DNA of 64,000 nt from Ralstonia sp. SET104 (lineage in GTDB: Bacteria; Pseudomonadota; Gammaproteobacteria; Burkholderiales; Burkholderiaceae), in contig NZ_BHVX01000002.1 in assembly GCF_003851545.1 (NCBI RefSeq), positions 1 through 64,000 on the forward strand. The letters run 5' to 3'. Under the pieces are notes generated by a model, which searched no databases, had not been told where the DNA came from, and saw nothing but the letters and a program-made list of their open reading frames with translations. The number at the start of each line of letters is the position of its first letter. The stretch's first letter is position 1. This document shows positions 19,340-28,435 of the stretch, piece by piece. The position numbers and the translations under genes are program-made.

Positions 19340-19979
19340 TCTGATCGTTTTCGACTGGGATGGCACGTTGATGGATTCGACGTCGGCCATTACCCGGTCG
19401 ATCCAGCTTGCGTGCCGGGATCTCGACCTGCCAGTGCCGGATGACGCGCACGCGAGCCATGTTATCGGTCTGGGCCTGCGGGACGCGCTTGAATATGCTG
19501 TCCCAACGCTCGATCCCGCCGACTACGGCAAGCTGGCCGACCGGTATCGTTTTCATTACCTTAGTCGCGATGCGCATCTCGTGCTGTTTGCGGGGGTGCG
19601 CGAAATGCTGGAAGCGCTGCGCCGCGAGAACTACTTGCTGGCCGTGGCGACGGGCAAGTCGCGCGTTGGCCTGCAGCGCGCATTGGAAGTGACGAATCTG
19701 ACGGGCGTGTTCGACAACACGCGGTGTGCCGACGAGACATTTTCCAAGCCGCACCCGGCGATGCTGCTCGAACTCACACGCGATCTCGGCATGGAAGTCG
19801 AGCGCACGCTGATGATCGGCGACACGACACACGATCTGCAGATGGCGGCCAATGCAGGCGCTGCTGGCGTGGCAGTCACATACGGCGCGCATCCCGCCGA
19901 CGTGCTGCACGCGCTTACGCCGCTGTATTGCGCCAGGTCGGTGCCCGATTTGCACCACTGGCTGACGCAACATGCCTGA
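19320..19979 (+). CDS. HAD-superfamily hydrolase (phosphatase)
   Basis: The 219-residue protein has the HAD motif I FDWDGTLMDS (nucleophile Asp12, acid/base Asp14), a motif II/III region including ATGKSRVGL, and motif IV MIGDTTHDLQMAANAG. This is the subfamily IA, phosphoglycolate-phosphatase-like layout with a helical cap. The substrate is not evident. Start ATG at 19320 overlaps rluC by 20 bases and its stop overlaps the Rieske gene by 8, so rluC-HAD-Rieske-S49 peptidase forms an operon, an order seen in other Burkholderiaceae. Confidence 0.9.
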   Translation: MPQQRFDLIVFDWDGTLMDSTSAITRSIQLACRDLDLPVPDDAHASHVIGLGLRDALEYAVPTLDPADYGKLADRYRFHYLSRDAHLVLFAGVREMLEALRRENYLLAVATGKSRVGLQRALEVTNLTGVFDNTRCADETFSKPHPAMLLELTRDLGMEVERTLMIGDTTHDLQMAANAGAAGVAVTYGAHPADVLHALTPLYCARSVPDLHHWLTQHA

Positions 19980-20373
19980 CATGGCGGAGCCGATTCGTGT
20001 GTGCGAAAGCGCCGCGCTGGAAGATGGCGGTCTGGGCGTGCGCTTTCAGGTGGATGTGCGTGGGCGGCTGGTCTGCGCGTTTGTCGTCCGTTACGCGGGC
20101 GGTGTGCATGGCTATTTGAACCAGTGCGCGCACGTGCCCATGGAAATGGATTGGCAGGAGGGCCAGTTTTTTGAAAGCTCGGGCCTGTATCTGATGTGCG
20201 CGACGCATGGCGCCATTTACGAGCCGGATACCGGCCGATGCGTCGGCGGGCCGTGCCGAGGCTCGCATTTGTCCAAGCTCGAGATTGCCGAGCGCGACGG
20301 CGCGGTCTGGTGGCAGCCCGATGCGCTGTTTCGTGCGCCTGCCCCTGCGCCGGCACCCACCCCATCCGTCTAG
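19972..20373 (+). CDS. Rieske [2Fe-2S] domain protein
   Basis: The 133-residue protein is essentially one Rieske domain. The cluster ligands are visible as Cys52-x-His54 (CAH) and Cys76-x-x-His79 (CATH), with a Pro-rich C-terminal tail. Such stand-alone ferredoxin-like Rieske proteins pass electrons to unidentified partners. It has no signal peptide and is probably cytoplasmic. It is translationally coupled to the upstream HAD gene by an 8-base overlap. Confidence 0.9.
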   Translation: MPDMAEPIRVCESAALEDGGLGVRFQVDVRGRLVCAFVVRYAGGVHGYLNQCAHVPMEMDWQEGQFFESSGLYLMCATHGAIYEPDTGRCVGGPCRGSHLSKLEIAERDGAVWWQPDALFRAPAPAPAPTPSV

Positions 20374-20412
20374 CGGCACCGTTCTTCTCTTCGACCGTTT
20401 TTTCTCTTGTTC

Positions 20413-21525
20413 ATGACCGATTCGATTCCACCGAAAGGCCCCGAAGACACACGCAGCGAGGACGCTGGCAAGCCGGAAGCGTTGGAGGTGACGCAGCTCG
20501 CCGATCACCCGCTCGAAGCCGAGCTGCGTGACTCGGCGGCAGGCAAGCCCGCGTCCGCATCGGCGCCGGCAGCATCGGCGCCGGCTGGCGGCTGGGAGCG
20601 CGAAGTGCTCGAAAAAGTGCTGATGGCGACCATACGCGAGCAACGCGCCGCGCGCCGCTGGCGCATCTTCTTCCGCTTCGTGACGCTGGGCCTCATTGGC
20701 CTGTTGATTTATGCGTTCGCAAGTTTCGAGGGCGAGACGGTCAGCACCGGCCGTCACACCGCCGTTGTGACGCTCGAAGGGGAAATTGCCGCCAATACGA
20801 ACGCCAGCGCCGAGAACATCAACGCCTCACTGCAGGCCGCGTTCGCGGATGACAACACGGTCGGCGTTATCCTGAAGATCAATTCGCCGGGCGGCTCGCC
20901 GGTGCAGGCTGGCATGATCAACGATGAGATTCGTCGCCTGCGTGCCAAGTACAAGAGCATTCCGCTGTACGTGGTGGTGGAGGAAATGTGCGCCTCCGGT
21001 GGCTACTACGTGGCCGCCGCCGCAGACAAGATCTATGTCGACAAGGCGAGCATCGTTGGCTCGATTGGCGTGCTGATGGACGGTTTCGGCTTTACTGGTC
21101 TGATGGACAAAGTGGGCGTGGAGCGCCGCCTGCTGACCGCCGGTTCGAACAAGGGAATGCTCGATCCGTTCTCGCCTGTGCAGCCGCAGCAGAAGCAGTT
21201 CGCGCAGGAAATGCTCGATCAGGTGCACCAGCAATTCATCGACGTGGTCAAACAGGGGCGCGGCAATCGCCTGAAGGACGATCCGGCGCTGTTCACGGGC
21301 CTGTTCTGGACGGGTGCCAAAGCCGTAGATCTGGGCTTGGCCGACGCAATCGGCAGCTCGGATTTTGTCGCGCGCAGCGTGATCAAGGCGCCCGACGTGG
21401 TCGACTACACCGTCAAGGAAAACTTCGCCTCCCGCGTGGCGCGCAAGCTTGGCACGGCAATGGGGGCGGGCGCGGTGAAGGCGCTGGCCACCACGGGCCA
21501 GCTCAAGCTCTTGATGAAGGAATAG
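20413..21525 (+). CDS. sppA: S49-family signal peptide peptidase, SppA-like
   Basis: SppA-type serine proteases degrade cleaved signal peptides at the membrane. The 370-residue protein has an Ala/Pro-rich cytoplasmic N-terminus, a membrane helix at about residues 90-110, and one S49 domain. Conserved blocks are INSPGGSPVQAG, EEMCASGGYYVAAAADKIY (nucleophile Ser) and DKASIVGSIGVL (general-base Lys region). It is the short, single-domain form rather than the double-domain E. coli protein. The ATG at 20413 (MTDSIPPKGP) is preferred to a TTG two codons earlier. It ends the rluC operon and converges on an RsmI-type gene. Confidence 0.9.
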   Translation: MTDSIPPKGPEDTRSEDAGKPEALEVTQLADHPLEAELRDSAAGKPASASAPAASAPAGGWEREVLEKVLMATIREQRAARRWRIFFRFVTLGLIGLLIYAFASFEGETVSTGRHTAVVTLEGEIAANTNASAENINASLQAAFADDNTVGVILKINSPGGSPVQAGMINDEIRRLRAKYKSIPLYVVVEEMCASGGYYVAAAADKIYVDKASIVGSIGVLMDGFGFTGLMDKVGVERRLLTAGSNKGMLDPFSPVQPQQKQFAQEMLDQVHQQFIDVVKQGRGNRLKDDPALFTGLFWTGAKAVDLGLADAIGSSDFVARSVIKAPDVVDYTVKENFASRVARKLGTAMGAGAVKALATTGQLKLLMKE

Positions 21526-21544
21526 GTTGGGGGCTGTGAACGCG

Positions 21545-22276
21545 CTATCGCGCCAGCAGCGAGAAGATTGCCGGTCGCTTGTGCAGATTCATGCGATCGG
21601 CGCGCCAGTCGCTCACAGGCAAGGTGACGACCTGCTCGCTGGGCAGCGTCAGGTCCACTGCAATCGATAGCAGCGTACCGGGGGCGCAACCGGCCTGAAT
21701 GGCCTCCAGCAAAGCGCCATTGCGGTAGGGCGTCTCGATAAACACCTGAGTTTGCCCGGCCGAGCGTGAAAGCTGTTCGAGCGCGCGCAGCTTGGTTCTG
21801 CGCTCTGCCGCATCGACCGGCAAATAGCCGTTGAACGCGAAGCTCTGGCCGTTCAGGCCGGACGCCATGACTGCCAGCAGAATCGAACTCGGCCCCACCA
21901 GCGGCTTCACGCGCACGCCATGCTGATGCGCGAGGCGCACGAGGTTCGCGCCCGGATCGGCCACTGCCGGTACCCCGGCTTCCGACATCAGGCCAGCATC
22001 CTGTCCCGCAATTACCGGTGCCAGCAGGGCTTTCAGTTCCGATTCAGGCGTCTTGACGTTGAGCTCGCGGATGGTGATTTCCTGCAGCGGACGCGCGAGC
22101 GGCGTGGTCTCGGCCAGCTTTTTGAGTAGCGCGCGTGCCGTCTTGGCGTGCTCGGCGACGAAGTAATCGAGTTGCGCGGTGATCTGCTGCACGCCAGCCG
22201 GAATCACGTCAGGCAGCGGGTCGGCCGCATCGCGCGAACCGAGCGTGTTAGGAATGAGATAGAGCGTACCGGCCAT
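21545..22276 (-). CDS. SAM-dependent methyltransferase, RsmI-related (tetrapyrrole methylase fold)
   Basis: This 243-residue protein belongs to the tetrapyrrole-methylase fold and resembles RsmI, the 16S rRNA C1402 2'-O-methyltransferase. The motifs MSEAGVPAVADPGANLVRLAH and GPSSILLAVMASGLNGQSFAF are clear. It lacks the usual RsmI N-terminal block (GNLEDIT) and begins MAGTLYLIPNTLG, a form found as a second paralogue in beta- and gammaproteobacteria. The target RNA or substrate is therefore uncertain. It lies four bases after yceF on the same strand. Confidence 0.85.
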   Translation of the reverse strand: MAGTLYLIPNTLGSRDAADPLPDVIPAGVQQITAQLDYFVAEHAKTARALLKKLAETTPLARPLQEITIRELNVKTPESELKALLAPVIAGQDAGLMSEAGVPAVADPGANLVRLAHQHGVRVKPLVGPSSILLAVMASGLNGQSFAFNGYLPVDAAERRTKLRALEQLSRSAGQTQVFIETPYRNGALLEAIQAGCAPGTLLSIAVDLTLPSEQVVTLPVSDWRADRMNLHKRPAIFSLLAR

Positions 22277-22279
22277 GGC

Positions 22280-22876
22280 TTACGCGAACAGCGGATAGTG
22301 TGCGTTGCGTAACATGCTGGTCAGTGCGATCAGTGGCAGGCCGACGAGCGCGGTCGGATCCGATGACTCCACGCGTTCAAGCAAGGCGATGCCCAGGCCT
22401 TCCGATTTGGCGCTGCCGGCAACGTCGTACGGGTGTTCCAGGTGCAGGTAGGCATCCAGTTCCTCATCGGAGAGGTTGCGGAAAGTCGCCAGCGTGCGGA
22501 TGTCCTCGCTCTGGTGCTGCCCGGTGCGGCCGTCGTACAGACACAACGCTGAATGAAATGTGACGGTACGACCACGCATCCAGTGCAATTGCGCCAGCGC
22601 GCGGGCATGGTCGCCGGGTTTGCCGACCTGCTTGCCGTCCAGCGTGGCAACCTGATCGGAGCCAATTACCAGCGCGCCCGGATAGCCTGCCGCAACCTTC
22701 TCTGCCTTCTGCTGGGCTAGGCGCAGTGCGGTCTGGTCGGGCGATTCATCCGGGGCCGGAGTCTCGTCGATATTCGGCACCACGATCTCAAACGGCAGGC
22801 GCAGGCGTTCGAGCAATTCCCGCCGATATGGCGAGCTGGAGGCGAGAATTAGCGGCGGACGCGATGCAGAAGTCAT
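22280..22876 (-). CDS. yceF: Maf-family nucleotide pyrophosphatase, YceF type
   Basis: Maf proteins hydrolyse non-canonical nucleoside triphosphates. The 198-residue protein has LILASSSPYRRELLERL at its start and NIDETPAPDESP, which match the YceF branch (7-methyl-GTP preference in E. coli) rather than the YhdE branch. The pyrophosphatase Asp lies in VIGSDQVA. It is divergent from yceD, as in many proteobacteria, and is probably cotranscribed with the RsmI-like gene. Confidence 0.92.
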   Translation of the reverse strand: MTSASRPPLILASSSPYRRELLERLRLPFEIVVPNIDETPAPDESPDQTALRLAQQKAEKVAAGYPGALVIGSDQVATLDGKQVGKPGDHARALAQLHWMRGRTVTFHSALCLYDGRTGQHQSEDIRTLATFRNLSDEELDAYLHLEHPYDVAGSAKSEGLGIALLERVESSDPTALVGLPLIALTSMLRNAHYPLFA

Positions 22877-23069
22877 AAGTGCTTGAAGATGCAGTGGATT
22901 TTGAGCAAAACCTTTTGACGTCAGAGGTTTTTGCCCGCTATAATCCCGCGTTTCGCGGTTTGGCCGCGCAGTGTCGCAAACCGGGCGCCGGGGCGCAAGA
23001 TGTTGGACGCTGCAATGCGGTTGATCCGGTTTCGCGCACCAACAGCAACGCGTTCAGTAGGTTCGATTC

Positions 23070-23606
23070 GTGAATTTTCGTGCATTCGATCTTTTCGCGT
23101 TCATTCGCGCGGGTGAGCCGGCAAGCGGTACGGTCAATTTGGCCGATATGTCTCGTCTGCTGGCGGAACAAGCCGCCGATGCTCCTGCTGATGTCAACAC
23201 GCAGTTCCGTTGGAAGATGCACGGCGCAGTGCGCGAAGAAGCCACTGCGGGTCAGGCGGCCCGTCAGCGTCTCTTCATTGATCTGGAAGTGGATGGCGCA
23301 GTCTGGCTGCAATGCCAGCGGTGCCTGAAAGCTTACGAGCAACCCCTGCCGGTGCGCTCGCGCCTGGAAGTGATGCGTTCGGAGGCTGAGGCCGATGCGG
23401 CCCCGCTGGACGATGACGAGGCGGATGTCATTGTGGGCTCGCGCAGCTTCGACCTGATCACGCAGATCGAGGACGAGCTGTTGCTGGCATTGCCGGTGTC
23501 GCCGCGTCATGCCGTCTGTCCGGATGAGGTGTTGCCGGAAGAGGCTGAGGCTGAAAAAAAGCCGTCGCCGTTCGCGGTGCTGGCCAACTTAAAGACCAAA
23601 CATTAG
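23070..23606 (+). CDS. yceD: YceD family protein (DUF177), 23S rRNA accumulation
   Basis: YceD proteins are needed for normal 23S rRNA levels and usually lie directly before rpmF, as here. The 178-residue protein has the conserved Cys pair in LQCQRCLKAYEQPL and a highly acidic segment after it, with a conserved C-terminal SPFAVLANLK. The start is GTG at 23070. It begins the yceD-rpmF-plsX-fab gene run and is divergent from yceF. Confidence 0.9.
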   Translation: MNFRAFDLFAFIRAGEPASGTVNLADMSRLLAEQAADAPADVNTQFRWKMHGAVREEATAGQAARQRLFIDLEVDGAVWLQCQRCLKAYEQPLPVRSRLEVMRSEAEADAAPLDDDEADVIVGSRSFDLITQIEDELLLALPVSPRHAVCPDEVLPEEAEAEKKPSPFAVLANLKTKH

Positions 23607-23721
23607 GCGCGCGCGAGTCTTGCGCGCGTTGATGGCAGTACGTTTCACACGCCTACCGGAATGGCTACGCTCCGGCTCCGTGTGATGTGATAAAATCGAT
23701 CAAATTGCTTAGGAGTCAGTC

Positions 23722-23901
23722 ATGGCTGTTCAACAAAACAAGAAGTCGCCGTCCAAGCGCGGCATGCATCGTTCGCACGATTTCCTGGCGGCGGCCCCGA
23801 TCGCTGTCGAGCCGACCACCGGCGAAGTGCACCTGCGTCACCACGTGAGCCCGAACGGCTACTATCGCGGCCGCAAGGTTGTGAAGACCAAGAACGACTG
23901 A
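23722..23901 (+). CDS. rpmF: 50S ribosomal protein L32
   Basis: The 59-residue basic protein begins [20 protein letters not shown] and ends in RKVVKTKND, the typical L32 sequence with [14 protein letters not shown] near the C-terminus. It lacks the zinc-binding Cys pairs found in some L32 proteins. AGGAG sits eight bases before the ATG. A TGATAAAATC sequence just upstream looks like a -10 element. It is followed by a strong terminator, so plsX needs either readthrough or its own promoter. Confidence 0.97.
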   Translation: MAVQQNKKSPSKRGMHRSHDFLAAAPIAVEPTTGEVHLRHHVSPNGYYRGRKVVKTKND

Positions 23902-23967
23902 TGCGATTTGCCAGTTCTCTGGCAAGCGTGTTGGGTTGGTCTGAACGCACAGGTTCATGATGCAAGC

Positions 23968-23999
23968 AAAAAAGCGGCAAGCCAATTTGCCGCTTTTTT
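23968..23999 (+). terminator. Intrinsic terminator after rpmF
   Basis: The GCGGCAA/TTGCCGC stem is followed by six T and preceded by an A tract. It lies about 70 bases after the rpmF stop. Confidence 0.85.
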
Positions 24000-24091
24000 G
24001 TTGAGCGAAATTCGGCAATGCGTGTACGGGTTTGTGTACCATACGCGCGCCAACGGCCGGAGCCGCACGTGAAACCGCAACTCAGACTCGC

Positions 24092-25153
24092 ATGACCATC
24101 AAGCTTGCCATCGACTGCATGGGTGGTGATCACGGCGTTGGCGTGACAATCCCAGCAGCGATCCATTTTCTCGCCGCACACGAAGACGTCGAAATGCTGC
24201 TCGTCGGGCAGCCCGATGCCATTGCAGCGCAGCTCAAGCGACTCCACGCTACCGCGAATCCTCGCGTCCACGTCGTTCCCGCCTCCGAGGTGGTGTCGAT
24301 GGACGATCCGGTCGAGATTGCGCTGCGCAAGAAGAAAGATTCTTCGATGCGTGTGGCCATCAATCAGCTCAAGGAAGGCACCGCGCAAGCGTGCGTTTCT
24401 GCCGGCAATACCGGCGCGTTGATGGCCGTGTCGCGTTATGTTCTCAAGACGCTTGACGGCATCGACCGCCCTGCGATCGCTACCGCCATCCCGAACGAGA
24501 AGGGTGCCGGCACCACGGTGTTGGATCTCGGCGCCAATGCCGACTGCGAACCCGAACACCTGCTGCAATTTGCACAGATGGCCTCGGCGATGGTGTCGGT
24601 GGTCGAGCAGAAGCCGCGTCCGACGGTGGGCCTGCTCAACATCGGTGAAGAAGTCATCAAGGGCAACGAGGTCGTCAAGCAGGCGGGTGAGATGCTACGC
24701 GCCTCCGATCTCAACTTTTTCGGCAACGTTGAGGGCAACGACATCTTCAAGGGCACGACTGACATCGTCGTTTGCGACGGCTTTGTGGGCAACGTGGCGC
24801 TCAAGAGCACTGAAGGCCTCGCCAAGATGATCGGTGAGATGCTGCGCCAGGAATTCAACCGCTCGTGGTTCACCAAGCTGCTCGCCGTTGTGGCGTTGCC
24901 CGTGCTGACGCGTTTCAAACGCCGTGTAGACCATCGGCGCTACAATGGCGCCGCGCTGCTCGGCCTGCGCGGGCTCGTGATCAAGAGCCACGGCTCGGCC
25001 GATGCCTATGCGTTTGAATGGGCCATCAAACGTGCCTATGACGCCGCGGCCAACGGCGTGATCGCCCGCATTGCGCAGGCGTTCGAATCGCACCATGACG
25101 CAGCGGGCGCTGCGCCGGTCTCCACTTCCACTCCGGCCGCCGACGCTGCTTGA
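24092..25153 (+). CDS. plsX: Phosphate acyltransferase PlsX
   Basis: PlsX converts acyl-ACP to acyl-phosphate for phospholipid synthesis and acts at the inner membrane. The 353-residue protein starts [15 protein letters not shown], the family hallmark, and shows GAMMAVSR-like and [14 protein letters not shown] segments and [14 protein letters not shown]. The start ATG at 24092 replaces a longer frame that begins 60 bases earlier without family similarity. It leads the fab cluster; fabH follows after 37 bases. Confidence 0.96.
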   Translation: MTIKLAIDCMGGDHGVGVTIPAAIHFLAAHEDVEMLLVGQPDAIAAQLKRLHATANPRVHVVPASEVVSMDDPVEIALRKKKDSSMRVAINQLKEGTAQACVSAGNTGALMAVSRYVLKTLDGIDRPAIATAIPNEKGAGTTVLDLGANADCEPEHLLQFAQMASAMVSVVEQKPRPTVGLLNIGEEVIKGNEVVKQAGEMLRASDLNFFGNVEGNDIFKGTTDIVVCDGFVGNVALKSTEGLAKMIGEMLRQEFNRSWFTKLLAVVALPVLTRFKRRVDHRRYNGAALLGLRGLVIKSHGSADAYAFEWAIKRAYDAAANGVIARIAQAFESHHDAAGAAPVSTSTPAADAA

Positions 25154-25190
25154 ACGCGTCGCCTCCGAGTCAGATTTCACCCCACCGCAC

Positions 25191-26171
25191 ATGACACGTT
25201 TCGCAAGGATCATCGGTACGGGCAGCTACTTGCCGCCCAAGCGGGTTACCAATGACGAACTGGCGGCCCAACTGGCCGAGAAGGGTATCGAGACGAGCGA
25301 CGAATGGATCGTCTCGCGCAGCGGCATCCGTGCCCGCCATTTCGCCGAGCCCAATGTTGCATGCAGCGACCTTGCCGTGAAGGCAGCCGAGCGCGCCATC
25401 GAAGCGGCCGGCATCGATCGCTCCGAACTCGACCTGATCCTGGTGGCGACGTCCACGCCGGATTTCGTATTTCCGAGCACTGCCTGCCTCGTGCAGCAGA
25501 AACTGGGCATCACTAATGGTTGCGCTGCGTTCGACGTGCAGGCGGTATGCTCCGGTTTCGTCTACGCGCTGGCTACGGCCGACAAGTTCATCCGCTCGGG
25601 CGCGTATCGCAACGTGCTGGTGATTGGTTCGGAAGTCTTCTCGCGCATTATCGATTTCAGCGACCGCACCACGTGCGTGCTGTTCGGCGATGGTGCCGGC
25701 GCTGTGGTGCTGCAGGCTTCCGACGAGCCGGGCATCCTGTCGACCGCATTGCACGCTGACGGCAGCCACGCAAACATTCTGTGCGTACCAGGCAACGTGG
25801 CCGCAGGCGTGGTCCAGGGCAGCGCTTTCCTGTACATGGACGGCCAGGCGGTCTTCAAGCTGGCTGTAACGGTGCTCGACAAGGTCGCACGCGAAGCGCT
25901 GGCCGCGGCAGAGCTTGATGCTTCTCAAGTCGATTGGCTGATTCCGCATCAGGCCAATATCCGCATCATGCAGGGCACGACCAAGAAGCTGGGTCTCTCG
26001 AACGAACGCCTGATCGTGACCGTCGACGAGCACGGCAACACGTCGGCCGCTTCGATTCCGCTGGCACTCGACGTTGCGGTGCGCGATGGCCGCATCCAGC
26101 GTGGTCAGCACGTGATGCTCGAAGGCGTGGGCGGCGGCTTTACCTGGGGCGCGGCACTGCTGCGCTTCTGA
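25191..26171 (+). CDS. fabH: 3-oxoacyl-ACP synthase III
   Basis: FabH condenses acetyl-CoA with malonyl-ACP to start fatty-acid synthesis. The 326-residue protein has the catalytic Cys in [12 protein letters not shown], His in [10 protein letters not shown] and Asn in [12 protein letters not shown], the complete Cys-His-Asn triad. The start [17 protein letters not shown] at 25191 is the canonical family start. It lies between plsX and fabD in the standard order. Confidence 0.96.
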   Translation: MTRFARIIGTGSYLPPKRVTNDELAAQLAEKGIETSDEWIVSRSGIRARHFAEPNVACSDLAVKAAERAIEAAGIDRSELDLILVATSTPDFVFPSTACLVQQKLGITNGCAAFDVQAVCSGFVYALATADKFIRSGAYRNVLVIGSEVFSRIIDFSDRTTCVLFGDGAGAVVLQASDEPGILSTALHADGSHANILCVPGNVAAGVVQGSAFLYMDGQAVFKLAVTVLDKVAREALAAAELDASQVDWLIPHQANIRIMQGTTKKLGLSNERLIVTVDEHGNTSAASIPLALDVAVRDGRIQRGQHVMLEGVGGGFTWGAALLRF

Positions 26172-26202
26172 TCGACGAATTTCCAGAACACAAATACGAG
26201 CC

Positions 26203-27132
26203 ATGACATTCGCTTTCGTCTTTCCCGGCCAGGGTTCGCAATCGGTCGGCATGCTCAATGCATTTGCCGATCATCCGGCTGTCGCAGCTACGCTGGCTGA
26301 GGCGTCTGATGCACTGGGTCAGGACATCGGCAGGCTGATCGCCGAAGGTCCGGCTGAAGAGCTGAATCTGACCACCAACACGCAGCCCGTCATGCTGACG
26401 GCAGCCGTTGCTGTTTATCGTGCATGGCAAGCTGCTGGCGGCCCGACGCCGACCGTCGTGGCCGGCCATAGCCTGGGTGAATATTCGGCGCTGGTCGCCG
26501 CTGGCGCCATTGCATTCAAGGATGCTGTGCCGCTGGTGCGTTTCCGCGCCAGGGCGATGCAGGAAGCCGTGCCGGTCGGCGAGGGCGGCATGGCCGCAAT
26601 CCTTGGACTGTCGGACGACGACGTGCGCGCTGCATGTGCCGAAGCTTCCGTCGCAGGCGTGGTCGAAGCCGTGAACTTCAATGCGCCGGCCCAGGTGGTG
26701 ATTGCAGGTGCCAAGATGGCCGTCGAGAAAGCCTGCGAAATCGCCAAGGCCAAGGGCGCGAAGCGCGCGCTGCCGTTGCCCGTGTCGGCGCCGTTCCACT
26801 CGTCGTTGCTCAAGCCGGCATCGGATCGTCTGCGCGACTATCTCGCCAGCGTGACGGTCAACGCGCCGTCCATTCCCGTCATCAATAATGTGGACGTGGG
26901 CGTCGTGAGCGAGCCTGCTGCTATCAAGGAAGCGCTGGTGCGTCAGGCAGCATCGCCGGTGCGCTGGGTGGAAACGATCCAGAAGATGAAGGCCGACGGC
27001 ATTACCCGCGTGGTCGAATGCGGTCCGGGTAAGGTGCTGGCCGGTCTGGTCAAGCGTATCGACGGTGACATCGTCGGCGACGCGATTTTCGATCCGGCAA
27101 CGCTCGAAGCCGTGCTGGGCCAACTCAAATAA
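26203..27132 (+). CDS. fabD: Malonyl-CoA:ACP transacylase
   Basis: FabD loads malonyl groups from CoA onto ACP. The 309-residue protein starts MTFAFVFPGQGSQSVGML and has the nucleophile Ser in AGHSLGEYSALV near residue 92 and the catalytic His in VSAPFHSSLL. It lies 31 bases after fabH and 15 before fabG. Confidence 0.97.
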   Translation: MTFAFVFPGQGSQSVGMLNAFADHPAVAATLAEASDALGQDIGRLIAEGPAEELNLTTNTQPVMLTAAVAVYRAWQAAGGPTPTVVAGHSLGEYSALVAAGAIAFKDAVPLVRFRARAMQEAVPVGEGGMAAILGLSDDDVRAACAEASVAGVVEAVNFNAPAQVVIAGAKMAVEKACEIAKAKGAKRALPLPVSAPFHSSLLKPASDRLRDYLASVTVNAPSIPVINNVDVGVVSEPAAIKEALVRQAASPVRWVETIQKMKADGITRVVECGPGKVLAGLVKRIDGDIVGDAIFDPATLEAVLGQLK

Positions 27133-27147
27133 TCAACTGGATTCGCA

Positions 27148-27897
27148 ATGACCCAAGCATTGAACAATCAGGTTGCGCTCGTTACCGGCGCATCGCGCGG
27201 TATCGGTCGTGCCATCGCGCTGGAACTGGCGCGTCAGGGTGCGACGGTGGTCGGTACGGCCACGTCGGAAGCCGGTGCGCAAGCCATTACGGCTTATTTC
27301 GCTGAGGCCGGCGTGAAGGGCGCGGGTGTGGTGCTCAACGTGAATGATGCCGCGCGTTGCGAAGCCGTGATCGACGAAACCATCAAAACGCATGGTGGGC
27401 TCAACATCCTCGTCAACAATGCTGGCATCACTCAGGACAACCTTGCGATGCGCATGAAGGACGAGGAGTGGGTGTCGGTCATTGATACCAACCTCTCCGC
27501 CGTATTCCGCCTGTCGCGCGCGGTGCTGCGCCCGATGATGAAAGCACGCGGTGGCCGCATCATCAACATCACGTCGGTGGTGGGTTCGGTCGGCAACCCG
27601 GGTCAGGCCAATTACGCGGCAGCCAAGGCCGGTGTTGAAGGCATGTCTCGCGCGCTGGCCCGCGAAATCGGTAGTCGCAACATCACGGTCAACTCCATCG
27701 CGCCGGGCTTTATCGATACCGATATGACCAAGGTCCTGTCGGAAGAACAGCATACCGCGCTGAAGGCGCAGATTCCGCTGGGCCGTCTGGGTGCGCCGGA
27801 AGACATTGCCAGCGCGGTTGCCTTCCTGGCGTCACCGGCCGCGGGCTACATTACGGGCTCAACGCTGCACGTCAACGGCGGCATGTATATGGGATAA
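27148..27897 (+). CDS. fabG: 3-oxoacyl-ACP reductase
   Basis: FabG reduces 3-oxoacyl-ACP with NADPH. The 249-residue SDR has TGASRGIG, NNAGITQDN, catalytic Ser in INITSVVGSVGN and the YAAAKAG active-site Tyr and Lys. It is cotranscribed with fabD and followed by 185 bases that precede acpP. Confidence 0.97.
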   Translation: MTQALNNQVALVTGASRGIGRAIALELARQGATVVGTATSEAGAQAITAYFAEAGVKGAGVVLNVNDAARCEAVIDETIKTHGGLNILVNNAGITQDNLAMRMKDEEWVSVIDTNLSAVFRLSRAVLRPMMKARGGRIINITSVVGSVGNPGQANYAAAKAGVEGMSRALAREIGSRNITVNSIAPGFIDTDMTKVLSEEQHTALKAQIPLGRLGAPEDIASAVAFLASPAAGYITGSTLHVNGGMYMG

Positions 27898-28038
27898 GGA
27901 AGCCGTCCCCCGGTGATTGTGTGGGGCCTTGCACACGCGCAAGTTCTTGCGGAATCGCCGAATTAACAGGCTTTTAGCATCATGTTGGGCGTATTTTTTG
28001 CACGGATTCTGACGCGGTTTTTCGCCGCGCAAACCTGC

Positions 28039-28044
28039 TAGAAT
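28039..28044 (+). promoter_or_regulatory. Putative -10 element for acpP
   Basis: TAGAAT lies 39 bases before the acpP start in an otherwise gene-free stretch. No good -35 hexamer is seen at the proper distance, so this is a tentative call. It fits the strong separate expression of acpP known in other bacteria. Confidence 0.35.
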
Positions 28045-28082
28045 GCGCGCACTTTTTGTCGAATACTTCCCTGGAGGGTTAA

Positions 28083-28322
28083 ATGGACAACATCGACGCA
28101 CGCGTTAAGAAGATCGTTGCTGAGCAACTCGGCGTGGCCGAAGCGGACATCAAGAACGAATCATCGTTCGTGAACGATCTGGGCGCGGATTCGCTCGATA
28201 CGGTTGAGCTGGTGATGGCACTGGAAGACGAGTTCGGTATGGAAATCCCGGACGAAGAAGCCGAGAAGATCACCACGGTGCAGCAGGCTATCGACTACGC
28301 AACCGCCCACGTCAAGGCGTAA
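28083..28322 (+). CDS. acpP: Acyl carrier protein
   Basis: AcpP carries growing acyl chains on a phosphopantetheine arm attached by AcpS, which is encoded at 41327 in this window. The 79-residue acidic protein has the modification site Ser in [11 protein letters not shown] near residue 38. A strong GGAGGGTTAA ribosome site precedes the ATG. It sits between fabG and fabF. Confidence 0.98.
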   Translation: MDNIDARVKKIVAEQLGVAEADIKNESSFVNDLGADSLDTVELVMALEDEFGMEIPDEEAEKITTVQQAIDYATAHVKA

Positions 28323-28348
28323 GCGTCAATCGATCTCTTGACATCGCG

Positions 28349-28402
28349 GGCCACAGAAAGGGCGGTTGTCCGGTTTGACCGGGTGGCGCGTTTTCTGTGG
28401 CC
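28349..28402 (+). repeat. Inverted repeat between acpP and fabF
   Basis: GGCCACAGAAA at 28349-28359 is complementary to TTTCTGTGGCC at 28392-28402. The 32-base interior is itself GC-rich and can fold. There is no proper T tract, so it may reduce readthrough from the abundant acpP message or protect its 3' end. Confidence 0.5.
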
Positions 28403-28435
28403 TTTGTCGCTGATACAGAGTTGCAGGAAAGCATA

